From Eubacterium sp. (GTDB lineage Bacteria > Bacillota > Clostridia > Lachnospirales > Lachnospiraceae), in assembly GCA_003486385.1 (NCBI GenBank), contig DNFT01000033.1, forward strand, positions 5,241 to 17,278: a DNA stretch of 12,038 nucleotides. Reading direction: 5' to 3'. Positions 6,157 to 12,025 of this stretch are shown here, piece by piece (positions within the stretch are counted from its first letter, which is position 1; each line of letters starts with the position of its first letter). The translations under genes were made by a program, and so were the position numbers. The notes beneath the pieces were generated by a model. It was given only the letters and a program-made list of their open reading frames with translations, was not told the DNA's origin and ran no database searches.

Positions 6157-6180
6157 GTTCAAAGTCTGATTTCGGACTTT
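6138..6180 (+). promoter_or_regulatory. Tandem palindromic operator, probably for the MarR regulator
   Basis: Two related palindromes: TCCGAAATCGGA (6138-6149; arms TCCGA/TCGGA around AA) in the spacer, and AAAGTCTGATTTCGGACTTT (6161-6180; one mismatched pair) over the predicted start site. The pair also forms a larger inverted repeat: 6138-6151 matches the reverse complement of 6163-6176 at 13 of 14 positions. Palindromes covering the -10 region fit dimeric MarR binding and autorepression. The second one could also form a short RNA hairpin, but the predicted start lies inside it. Confidence 0.7.
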
Positions 6181-6261
6181 TGTTTTATATAAAATCATTC
6201 CATTACCTGATGTATAGAACCTGCATATTCGAATTTTGAAATAAAAGGAGGAACTTTTTCC

Positions 6262-6702
6262 ATGGACAATGACAAATATCTCTGGCTTCTGAACCACAGA
6301 TTAAAGGAAAACGATGACTGGTACCAGCAGGCTGGCAAGCTTCTTGGAATGTCCGACAGCGCTTTCTGGATATTATATATGCTGTACGATTATTCTGATG
6401 GAATAACCCAGAGTGAAATCTGCTCAATGTCCTGCTTTCCAAAGCAGACAATCAACTCATCACTCAAAAAGCTTGAAGCAGACGGCATTATCAGTCTTGT
6501 TCCCGGCAGTGACGGGCGGAGTAAGAAGATAATGCTCTCAGCTTCCGGAAAGGAACTAATAAGCAGAACCATCGTAAAGGTTCGACATGCAGAGTATGCC
6601 GCGCTCAACGGTATGACGGACGAGGAGAAGGAAGCTCTCATATCGGCGCTCGATAAATTCACTCGTCTTTTAAATGAGGCAACACATATTATCAGAGAGT
6701 AA
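6262..6702 (+). CDS. MarR-family transcriptional regulator
   Basis: 146 residues, normal for MarR. A winged helix-turn-helix occupies about 35-100: SDSAFWILYMLYDYSDGITQ, SEICSMSCFPKQTINSSLKK (recognition helix), LEADGIISLV, then the wing GSDGRSKKIMLSASGKELI. The flanking N- and C-terminal helices (about 5-30 and 105-145) fit the dimerisation domain. MarR proteins repress target promoters and let go on binding small phenolic or drug-like ligands. AGGAGG at 6246-6251 lies 10 bases before the ATG. The gene directly precedes a MATE exporter with a 58-base gap and lies behind a promoter overlapped by two palindromes, the arrangement of mepR-mepA in Staphylococcus. It most likely represses its own operon; the inducer cannot be told from sequence. 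Confidence 0.92.
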   Translation: MDNDKYLWLLNHRLKENDDWYQQAGKLLGMSDSAFWILYMLYDYSDGITQSEICSMSCFPKQTINSSLKKLEADGIISLVPGSDGRSKKIMLSASGKELISRTIVKVRHAEYAALNGMTDEEKEALISALDKFTRLLNEATHIIRE

Positions 6703-6760
6703 TTTATATTCACAATAAGAAATTTTATTAAGTATTTTTAGTTAAAAAGGAGTTAAAACC

Positions 6761-8092
6761 ATGAAAATCCAGTTATCCGACCATTTCACATACAGGAGGC
6801 TCCTGCGCTTCGTGTTTCCATCGATAGTGATGATGGTATTCACATCTATATACGGTGTTGTGGATGGTCTGTTTGTCTCTAATTTCGTAGGCAAGGATGC
6901 CTTTGCAGCCATCAACCTTATAATGCCGTTTCTTATGATATTCGGCGGTGTCGGCTTCATGTTCGGAACCGGTGGAAGCGCGCTTGTCGCCATGACTCTG
7001 GGTGAAAAAAAGAAGGAAAGAGCCAATGAGTACTTTACAATGATAGTAGCGGGAACTGCCATTGTCGGTGCCATAATCTCACTCATAGCCTGTTTTATCA
7101 TGCGCCCGGTAGCAATATGGCTCGGTGCGGAAGGTGAAATCATCACCGACTGTGTGATATACGGCAGAATAATGATGATATTTAATATTGCATTCATGTT
7201 GCAGAATGCCTTTCAGGGGTTCTTTATAACCGCTGAGAAGCCGCACCTTGGTCTTGTGACCACCGTCGCTGCCGGTCTTACGAACATGGTGCTCGATGCG
7301 CTGCTGGTCGGTGTGTTAAAATGGGGTGTTGCCGGTGCCGCAATTGCTACAGGCTTATGCCAGGTTGTAGGCGGTATTATCCCGTTGATATATTTTATAC
7401 GTCCTAACAACAGTCTGCTCAAAATGGTGCGCACAAAGCTTGAGATAAAGAGCATTGCCCGCGCCTGCTGGAATGGTGCCTCTGAATTTGTGTCAAACAC
7501 AGCTTCATCCATTGTCGGAATTGTATATAATTTCCAGCTTCTTAAATATGCCGGCTCAGACGGTGTTGCCGCAAATGGTGTCCTTATGTATGTCCAGTTC
7601 ATCTTTATTGCAATGTTTATCGGATATGCCATGGGCGGGGCGCCTATTATCAGCTACCACTATGGTGCCGGCAACACCGATGAACTCAGGAACATGTTCA
7701 AAAAGAGCAATATAATCATGGGAATTGCCGGTGTCATCATGGCTGTGCTTGCATTTACATTTGCCGGAACGCTTTCAAAGATATTTGTCGGCTATGACCC
7801 GGAACTGTTCGCCATGACAAAGCATGCTTTCAGAATATTCTCGCTTGCGTTCATATTCAGCGGCTTTACGATATTTGCCTCATCCTTCTTCACCGCTCTG
7901 AACAACGGCGGTGTATCCGCGGCGATATCATTTCTGCGTACCTTCATCTTCAAAATGGCGGCAGTGCTTATTATGCCATTAATCTGGGAGCTTGACGGAA
8001 TATGGTGGTCGGTTACGATTGCTGAGGTGTTCGCGCTTATCATCTCGGTGATATTTTTGGTGGTTTACAGGAAAAAATATAATTATATATAA
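6761..8092 (+). CDS. MATE-family multidrug efflux transporter (MepA-like)
   Basis: 443-residue integral membrane protein, the usual MATE length, with about 12 hydrophobic segments in two bundles of six. Conserved MATE features are seen: the first helix with SIVMMVFTSIYGVVDGLFVS, the FGTGGSALVAMTLGEKKKER region after helix 2, FFITAEKPHLG and the second-half counterpart YAMGGAPIISYHYGAGNTDE. These proteins export cationic drugs and dyes in exchange for Na+ or H+; the MepA subgroup is suggested by overall sequence, not proven. The ribosome binding site AAGGAG (6747-6752) is 8 bases before the ATG. It follows marR in the same operon and is closed by a hairpin at 8104-8126. It acts in the cytoplasmic membrane; the substrate is unknown. 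Confidence 0.93.
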   Translation: MKIQLSDHFTYRRLLRFVFPSIVMMVFTSIYGVVDGLFVSNFVGKDAFAAINLIMPFLMIFGGVGFMFGTGGSALVAMTLGEKKKERANEYFTMIVAGTAIVGAIISLIACFIMRPVAIWLGAEGEIITDCVIYGRIMMIFNIAFMLQNAFQGFFITAEKPHLGLVTTVAAGLTNMVLDALLVGVLKWGVAGAAIATGLCQVVGGIIPLIYFIRPNNSLLKMVRTKLEIKSIARACWNGASEFVSNTASSIVGIVYNFQLLKYAGSDGVAANGVLMYVQFIFIAMFIGYAMGGAPIISYHYGAGNTDELRNMFKKSNIIMGIAGVIMAVLAFTFAGTLSKIFVGYDPELFAMTKHAFRIFSLAFIFSGFTIFASSFFTALNNGGVSAAISFLRTFIFKMAAVLIMPLIWELDGIWWSVTIAEVFALIISVIFLVVYRKKYNYI

Positions 8093-8103
8093 TGAATCAA
8101 TCC

Positions 8104-8126
8104 GGGGGCAAAGTATTTTTTGCCCC
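8104..8126 (+). terminator. Probable terminator after the MATE gene
   Basis: GGGGCAAA (8105-8112) pairs with TTTGCCCC (8119-8126) across a 6-base loop, 12 bases after the stop codon. The following TGATTTCATATAAT is only moderately T-rich, so efficiency is uncertain. The next 107 bases (8127-8233) hold nothing that I recognise. Confidence 0.65.
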
Positions 8127-8233
8127 TGATTTCATATAATAAATTAAAACGGATATTTGCAGTCAACTTAACCGCTGCCTGTAACTCTATTGGCTGTAAT
8201 CCCATAAATAATATTTAATTTTTCAGCCGCTAC

Positions 8234-8262
8234 TTGACGTACAGTTTTCTGTACTTTATACT
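8234..8262 (+). promoter_or_regulatory. Promoter of the yefM-yoeB toxin-antitoxin operon
   Basis: TTGACG (8234-8239), a 17-base spacer and TATACT (8257-8262), each one base from consensus. Transcription would start near 8269 and leave a leader of about 75 bases before the antitoxin start at 8343. A palindrome fills the spacer. Confidence 0.72.
8239..8254 (+). promoter_or_regulatory. Palindromic operator of the yefM-yoeB operon
   Basis: GTACAG (8239-8244), TTTT, CTGTAC (8249-8254): a perfect inverted repeat lying wholly between the -35 and -10 boxes. Studied YefM/YoeB operators contain palindromes built around TGTACA, and both arms here carry GTACA or TGTAC. Binding by the antitoxin or the complex would block RNA polymerase. 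The assignment rests on position and on motif likeness. Confidence 0.7.
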
Positions 8263-8342
8263 ATAAATATAAGAGATAACTATGTAAGCAATAGAATGTA
8301 TATACCGCCAAAAGTAATCAATTGAGAATGGAGGTGTTTGTT

Positions 8343-8609
8343 ATGCTGGCTGTAAACTATACGAATCTTCGTGATAATATGAAAACCTACATGGATAAGG
8401 TCACCGATGATTGCGAAACAATGATTGTCACAAGAAAAGATAATAAGAATGTTGTCATCCTTTCGGAGGAAGCCTATAATAACCTGATGGAAAATGCCTA
8501 TGTCATGGGAAATAAGGCTAACTACGACTGGCTCATGGAATCTAAAGCTCAGTTGGAGCACGGAAAAATATCTGCTCATAATCTTTCAGAGGTTAATACT
8601 GATGAATAA
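8343..8609 (+). CDS. yefM: YefM/Phd-family antitoxin
   Basis: 88-residue antitoxin of the Phd/YefM family. The ATG at 8343 is chosen because GGAGGTG (8330-8336) lies 6 bases upstream; an upstream in-frame TTG at 8322 would place the ribosome binding site inside the gene. The N-terminal DNA-binding and dimerisation half is typical: MLAVNYTNLRDNMKTYMDKV, then a segment with ETMIVTRKDNKNVVILSEEA (28-47). The C-terminal part (about 50-88) is acidic and would wrap around the toxin. It neutralises YoeB and represses the operon. Its last codons overlap the toxin gene by 8 bases (shared ATGAATAA), so the two are translationally coupled, the usual arrangement that keeps antitoxin in excess. Confidence 0.93.
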   Translation: MLAVNYTNLRDNMKTYMDKVTDDCETMIVTRKDNKNVVILSEEAYNNLMENAYVMGNKANYDWLMESKAQLEHGKISAHNLSEVNTDE

Positions 8610-8865
8610 AATATTTACGGATAATGGCTGGAAGGATTATGTCTACTGGCAGACAGAGGACCGAAAGACATTAAAAAAGATAAATAATCTTATAGAAGAT
8701 ATTTGCAGAAACGGCAATGTGGGAATAGGAAAGCCTGAACCCTTAACCGGAAATCTTGTCGGTTTCTGGAGCAGACGCATAAATGATAAGGAGAGACTGA
8801 TATATAAAGTTGATAGCGGCAATGTATATATTCTGGCATGCCGATATCATTACAGCGATACGTAA
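8602..8865 (+). CDS. yoeB: YoeB/Txe-family mRNA interferase toxin
   Basis: 87-residue toxin, nearly the length of Escherichia coli YoeB (84). YoeB binds the 50S/70S ribosome and cuts mRNA in the A site. All residues important in the E. coli enzyme fall at the same numbers: Glu46 (GKPEPL), Arg65 (KERLIY), His83 and Tyr84 (ACRYHY). The conserved blocks GWKDYVYW, KKINNLIEDI, GKPEPLTGNLVGFWSRRI and CRYHY are all intact, so the toxin should be active. The start at 8602 follows from overlap with the antitoxin stop and from alignment with the family; starting at 8494 would add 36 unrelated residues. Codon use gives no sign of decay. No terminator is visible after it. Confidence 0.94.
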   Translation: MNKIFTDNGWKDYVYWQTEDRKTLKKINNLIEDICRNGNVGIGKPEPLTGNLVGFWSRRINDKERLIYKVDSGNVYILACRYHYSDT

Positions 8866-8878
8866 TTATCATTTTTTA

Positions 8879-8941
8879 CAATAGCTCAACATTGCTTGGC
8901 TATTGTTCAGTATAGCTTGTGTACTGTTCAACTATGCTGAA
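8879..8941 (+). repeat. Repeat-rich spacer between yoeB and nadD
   Basis: Three loosely similar 13-base units start exactly 21 bases apart: AGCTCAACATTGC (8883-8895), TGTTCAGTATAGC (8904-8916) and TGTTCAACTATGC (8925-8937), 8 or 9 of 13 identical pairwise. Hairpins overlap them: CAATAGC/GCTATTG (8879-8885 with 8899-8905) and TTCAGTATAG/CTATGCTGAA (8906-8915 with 8932-8941, one mismatch). Function unknown. It lies at the right edge of the accessory block just before nadD. Confidence 0.45.
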
Positions 8942-8973
8942 ATGCCATGAACAGCAGCAGGGGAGATTATAGT

Positions 8974-9576
8974 ATGTCACGTATAGGAATAATGGGTGGA
9001 ACCTTCAACCCGATACACACAGGTCACCTTATCATTGCACAGCAGGCACTCACGCTGCTGAAGCTTGATAAGATATGGTTCATGCCGGCAGGTGACCCAC
9101 CGCACAAGAATAACAGGATATTAGATAAGGACAACCGGAAGCGCATGGTAGAGCTTGCAATACAGAACAATCCTGATTTTGAGCTGTTCACTTATGAGCT
9201 TGAAAAGGAGAGACCTAGCTATTCCGCCATAACAATGACGGAGCTTGACAAGCTGTACCCCGAACATGAATTTTTCTTCATCATGGGTGCCGATTCACTC
9301 ATCAATTTTGACAAATGGTATCATCCGGAGATTATCTGTGAGCACACGGCTCTTGTATGTGCCGACAGGAACAATATTCCTGATGATAAGCTTGAGATGG
9401 TCAAAAGGCAGCTTGAGGACAGCTACGGCGCAAGGATATATCTTGTCGATACGCCGCAGCTTGAAATCAGCTCCAGCGATATAAGGAAACGGCTTGCGGG
9501 CGAACCAGCCTCCGCGCGTTACATGGTTCCTGAGGCGGTATATGAGTATATTGTTGAAAATAGGCTGTATATGTAG
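8974..9576 (+). CDS. nadD: Nicotinate-nucleotide adenylyltransferase
   Basis: 200-residue enzyme that joins ATP and nicotinate mononucleotide to deamido-NAD, the next-to-last step of NAD synthesis; cytosolic. Signature motifs of the nucleotidyltransferase fold are complete: GGTFNPIHTGH (8-18) with HxGH at 15-18, and ISSSDIR (165-171). Also MPAGDPPHK and FFIMGADSLINFDKWY, typical of NadD. The ATG at 8974 is preferred over 8947: AGGGGAG (8959-8965) is 8 bases upstream and MSRIGIMGGTFNP gives the normal family start. In Clostridia nadD normally follows yhbY and precedes yqeK and rsfS. Here it is cut off from yhbY by the accessory block, and yqeK is not found downstream within the window. It must therefore use a promoter close by or read-through from the toxin operon. 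Confidence 0.95.
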   Translation: MSRIGIMGGTFNPIHTGHLIIAQQALTLLKLDKIWFMPAGDPPHKNNRILDKDNRKRMVELAIQNNPDFELFTYELEKERPSYSAITMTELDKLYPEHEFFFIMGADSLINFDKWYHPEIICEHTALVCADRNNIPDDKLEMVKRQLEDSYGARIYLVDTPQLEISSSDIRKRLAGEPASARYMVPEAVYEYIVENRLYM

Positions 9577-9628
9577 ACATTCATAAATATAGAGAATGAT
9601 TTAAGACAGCTTTAATAATATCTGATGG

Positions 9629-9799
9629 GATGTTTTCACTATGAGCGTGGAGACGGTTGTTTTACTTTCCAAGGGAGTGGTCGACAAGGATAATTTCAGA
9701 AAAGTGAAAGTGGATTTCTCTTTGGAGGATATGGATTTGACTGAGCTTAGGGGCAAAGCTACGTATGCTCAGGTGAAGGAGTGCTTCAAAGGACAATAA
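9629..9799 (+). pseudogene. Fragment resembling the tail of an RlmD-type rRNA methyltransferase
   Basis: A short frame reads DVFTMSVETVVLLSKG, then KVKVDFSLEDMDLTELRGKA, TYAQVKECFKGQ and stop at 9797-9799. The block VETVVLLS is the end of the catalytic domain in 23S rRNA uracil-C5 methyltransferases (HVETVVLLS), and the part after it resembles a C-terminal extension seen in Firmicute members. Only this tail is present: the frame is closed by TGA at 9623-9625, the catalytic cysteine region is missing, and the end is also cut short. An ATG at 9641 could begin a 52-residue peptide, but no convincing ribosome binding site precedes it. Best read as a remnant left by recombination; the family link comes from motif memory only. 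Confidence 0.5.
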
Positions 9800-10215
9800 G
9801 AGATGATGAGCGCGTTGCAGCTGCGTGGAAACGTGCTAAAGAAATACCGGAATTATGTGACCTGGCAGATGGACTAGAAGAAAACTGGGATTGCTTTAAG
9901 AAACTTATGCCGAATCGTGAGGAGAGAATGAACTTCTTCGTGATTGAACGTGAATATTTGGATGAACATCCTGATTCTGGATACTTTACTGAAATAAAAG
10001 GACTTGAAGAGTTTCCGGATTATATTGATTATCTTCCCAAAGTGGCTATACCCATGAAGGTTAAGATGATGTATTACATGCCAACATTGGAAGAGGGAAG
10101 ATATCCTTTTGTGGGCTTCTCCAGAGAAGAATATGAGGGTTTCCTGGAGCGCGCGGTGAATAACGTGATTAACGCTATAGAAGCTCTTGTAACGCGACAA
10201 TTGGAGGTGAAATTT
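9781..10215 (+). CDS. Unknown 145-residue segment joined in frame to the downstream kinase
   Basis: An open, protein-like frame that I do not recognise. It is acidic and probably all-helical, with DDERVAAAWKRAKEIPELCD, DGLEENWDCFKKLMPNREER, a proline/tyrosine-rich middle (YFTEIKGLEEFPDYIDYLPK) and ending EALVTRQLEVKF. No stop separates it from the kinase at 10216, so a GTG start at 9781 (after AGGTGAAGGAG, which is too close) would give a 447-residue fusion. The GTG overlaps the end of the methyltransferase-like fragment by 19 bases. The first in-frame ATG is at 9907. Because the kinase has its own strong start, this segment is more likely the 3' part of another gene that lost its beginning and its stop codon. 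A true fusion protein cannot be excluded. Confidence 0.45.
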
Positions 10216-11124
10216 ATGTTTATGAATATTGCAATAAGCAAAGACTGGAAGAATATCACCCTGATTTCTAAGGGCTGGTCCAGTGATAAAAAATATTTGG
10301 TCGAAACGGCTAACGGAGAATTTCAGCTTCTGCGAATTTCAGACATTGAGGAATATGAAACAAAAAAGAAAGAATATGAAATTATTACAAAATATTCTCA
10401 GCTTGGTATCAGTATGTCTATGCCGATAGAATTCGGAACCTGTAACGAAGATAAGAATGTATATATGCTGCTTAGTTGGATAGAAGGTCGTGACTTGGAA
10501 GAAGTGCTGCCGGAGCTATCAGAACAGGAACAGTATAAGCTTGGTCGTCAAGCGGGAATAATTCTCAGAAAGATACACTCAATACCTCTTGATTCGGCAG
10601 ATGTTCCTGCAACAACGAAGCGCGAGAAAAAGCTGATGCAGTTGGCACGCTATGAAGAATCGGATGTGAGAATATCCGGTGACGAGATAGCTGTAGCATA
10701 TGTAAAAGATAATATCAATTCTATTTGGAATAAAACGCCAGTGTATATGCATGGGGATTTCCATCCGGGGAATTTGATTTATATGCCTGACGGGAATATT
10801 GGTGTAATAGATTTCAACAGATGGGAAGTGGGAGATCCCTATGAGGAGTTTTACAAGCTTGAAAGCTTTGGTGTAGAGATAAGTGTTCCGTATTGCATAG
10901 GACAGATTGATTCTTATTTTAATGACGATGTTCCTGAAGATTTCTGGACGGCGAATGCGGTATATGTGGCGCAGGCATCATTATTTTCCATTAAGTGGGC
11001 CGAGAAGTTTGGACAGGATGAAATTGATGGAATGGTAAGAAGAGCAAGAAATTCTATGACTAATTTCAATGATTTTAAAAATACTGTCCCCAAATGGTAT
11101 TCTGATAGATCAGATATGAAATAA
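10216..11124 (+). CDS. Aminoglycoside phosphotransferase (APH)-family kinase
   Basis: 302 residues from the ATG at 10216, chosen because GGAGGTGA (10203-10210) lies 5 bases upstream and because MNIAISKDW and GWSSDKKYLV look like a normal N-terminal kinase lobe. The catalytic loop is intact: HGDFHPGN (179-186) with catalytic Asp181 and Asn186, followed by IDFNRWEVGDP (198-208), where DFN takes the place of the metal-binding DFD/DFG. The N-lobe has QLLRISDIEEYETKKKEYE, with a basic residue placed to hold ATP. The family phosphorylates aminoglycosides, macrolides or other small hydroxylated molecules; the substrate here is unknown and many members are not resistance enzymes. The frame is open upstream to 9781 (see preceding entry). 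The Nudix gene starts 31 bases after the stop, so they may share a transcript. Confidence 0.88.
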   Translation: MFMNIAISKDWKNITLISKGWSSDKKYLVETANGEFQLLRISDIEEYETKKKEYEIITKYSQLGISMSMPIEFGTCNEDKNVYMLLSWIEGRDLEEVLPELSEQEQYKLGRQAGIILRKIHSIPLDSADVPATTKREKKLMQLARYEESDVRISGDEIAVAYVKDNINSIWNKTPVYMHGDFHPGNLIYMPDGNIGVIDFNRWEVGDPYEEFYKLESFGVEISVPYCIGQIDSYFNDDVPEDFWTANAVYVAQASLFSIKWAEKFGQDEIDGMVRRARNSMTNFNDFKNTVPKWYSDRSDMK

Positions 11125-11155
11125 AACAAATAGTAGAGGAGGACAGCGGCAAATT

Positions 11156-11602
11156 ATGCGTACAGAACAAGTAGAACTAACTGTATTATGCTTAATACAT
11201 AAAGATGGCAGTTATTTACTGCAAGATAGAGTAAAAAATGATTGGAAGGGCTATACACTTCCCGGAGGGCATATTGAACCGGGTGAATCTATTGTTGAGG
11301 CAGTGATTCGCGAAATGAAGGAAGAAACTGGACTTACGATTAAAAATCCACGTCTTTGTGGGGTAAAGCAGTTTCCAATTGATGGAGGGCGTTATATCGT
11401 ATTCCTTTTTGAAACAGACCAGTTTGAGGGAGAACTTGCTGATTCTGAAGAAGGTAAAATGCACTGGATTAAGGATTCAGACCTTTCAAACGTAAACTTG
11501 GTAAATGACTTTGAAGAACTCATTGAAGTTATGTTGAATGATAGCCTGACAGAGTTTCAATATGTTATCGAAAATGATGAGTGGATCATTGTAAAAAAAT
11601 AG
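11156..11602 (+). CDS. Nudix hydrolase (MutT-like)
   Basis: 148 residues. The Nudix box GX5EX7REUXEEXGU is complete at 38-60: GHIEPGE, then REMKEETGL, with the metal-binding glutamates at 53, 56 and 57. Before it, VLCLIHKDGSYLLQDR and WKGYTLPGG are typical of 8-oxo-dGTP-pyrophosphatase-like proteins, which hydrolyse nucleoside diphosphates linked to another group. Substrate not predictable. AGGAGGA (11137-11143) lies 12 bases before the ATG, a rather long distance. The end is odd: the stop at 11600-11602 follows seven A residues (11593-11599). One extra A would carry the frame on through IVRTDGSVELNDKSIVKVIP to TGA at 11662-11664. So the protein may be shortened by a frameshift, or the consensus may be short by one base. 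Confidence 0.92.
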   Translation: MRTEQVELTVLCLIHKDGSYLLQDRVKNDWKGYTLPGGHIEPGESIVEAVIREMKEETGLTIKNPRLCGVKQFPIDGGRYIVFLFETDQFEGELADSEEGKMHWIKDSDLSNVNLVNDFEELIEVMLNDSLTEFQYVIENDEWIIVKK

Positions 11603-11702
11603 TCCGTACTGATGGTTCAGTTGAGCTAAACGACAAATCCATTGTGAAGGTTATTCCTTCGTGAGATATTTATATTGAGAATGGATGAAGGAGACTTTTG
11701 CT

Positions 11703-11940
11703 ATGGAAAAAATAGGCCAAATTATTTGTACATATCGTAAGCTCAATGGTATTTCACAAGAGGAACTTGCCGGGATTGTAGGTGTATCTGCAGGAGCAGT
11801 TTCCAAATGGGAAAGAGAGATTTCGATTGATTGGTGTTATTGCTGAAACTTTGCAAAATGTGCAGGGGAATGTTGACGATATCAGCGAAGCGCAAAGAAA
11901 AATGCTTAACATAATTAATGATATTAATGTTAAGCAATAG
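11703..11940 (+). pseudogene. XRE-family helix-turn-helix regulator, disrupted
   Basis: A good ribosome binding site (GAAGGAGA) precedes ATG 11703. The first 41 residues are a clean XRE/Cro helix-turn-helix: MEKIGQIICTYRKLNGISQE, ELAGIVGVSAGAVSKWERE. After this the frame runs IDWCYC into TGA at 11844-11846, where such proteins normally continue with helix 5 (GISIPDI...LARFL). In another frame, 11833-11940 reads GVIAETLQNVQGNVDDISEA, QRKMLNIINDINVKQ and stop, a credible C-terminus. The simplest reading is an internal deletion that removed the middle of one gene and shifted the frame at about 11820-11835. A 47-residue HTH peptide could still be made. It follows the Nudix gene by 100 bases. Confidence 0.65.
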
Positions 11941-11996
11941 TTATCAAAAGTTTCAGCATATTCATATTGTCACTAAGTAGTAGCTTTTTGATATAG

Positions 11997-12025
11997 CGGC
12001 GGCCTGTAAATCAGGCTGCCGTAAA
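11997..12025 (+). terminator. Possible terminator hairpin near the window end
   Basis: CGGCGGCCTG (11997-12006) pairs with CAGGCTGCCG (12012-12021) over 10 positions with one G-U wobble, around the loop TAAAT. The following TAAATTATTTTAT is AT-rich, not a clean T-run. It lies 56 bases after the end of the broken XRE gene. Confidence 0.5.

Noticed and set aside
6161..6190. Hairpin AAAGTC...GACTTT followed by TTGTTTT as a terminator or attenuator
   Set aside because: The predicted transcription start falls inside its left arm, so the RNA would lack most of one strand; an operator is the simpler explanation.
6742..7632. Two long - strand frames under the MATE gene
   Set aside because: Hydrophobic + strand codons read backwards; no motif, no start signal.
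8322..8342. Upstream TTG start for the antitoxin (MRMEVFV...)
   Set aside because: It would put the GGAGGTG ribosome binding site inside the gene; the ATG at 8343 has ideal spacing and gives the normal family N-terminus.
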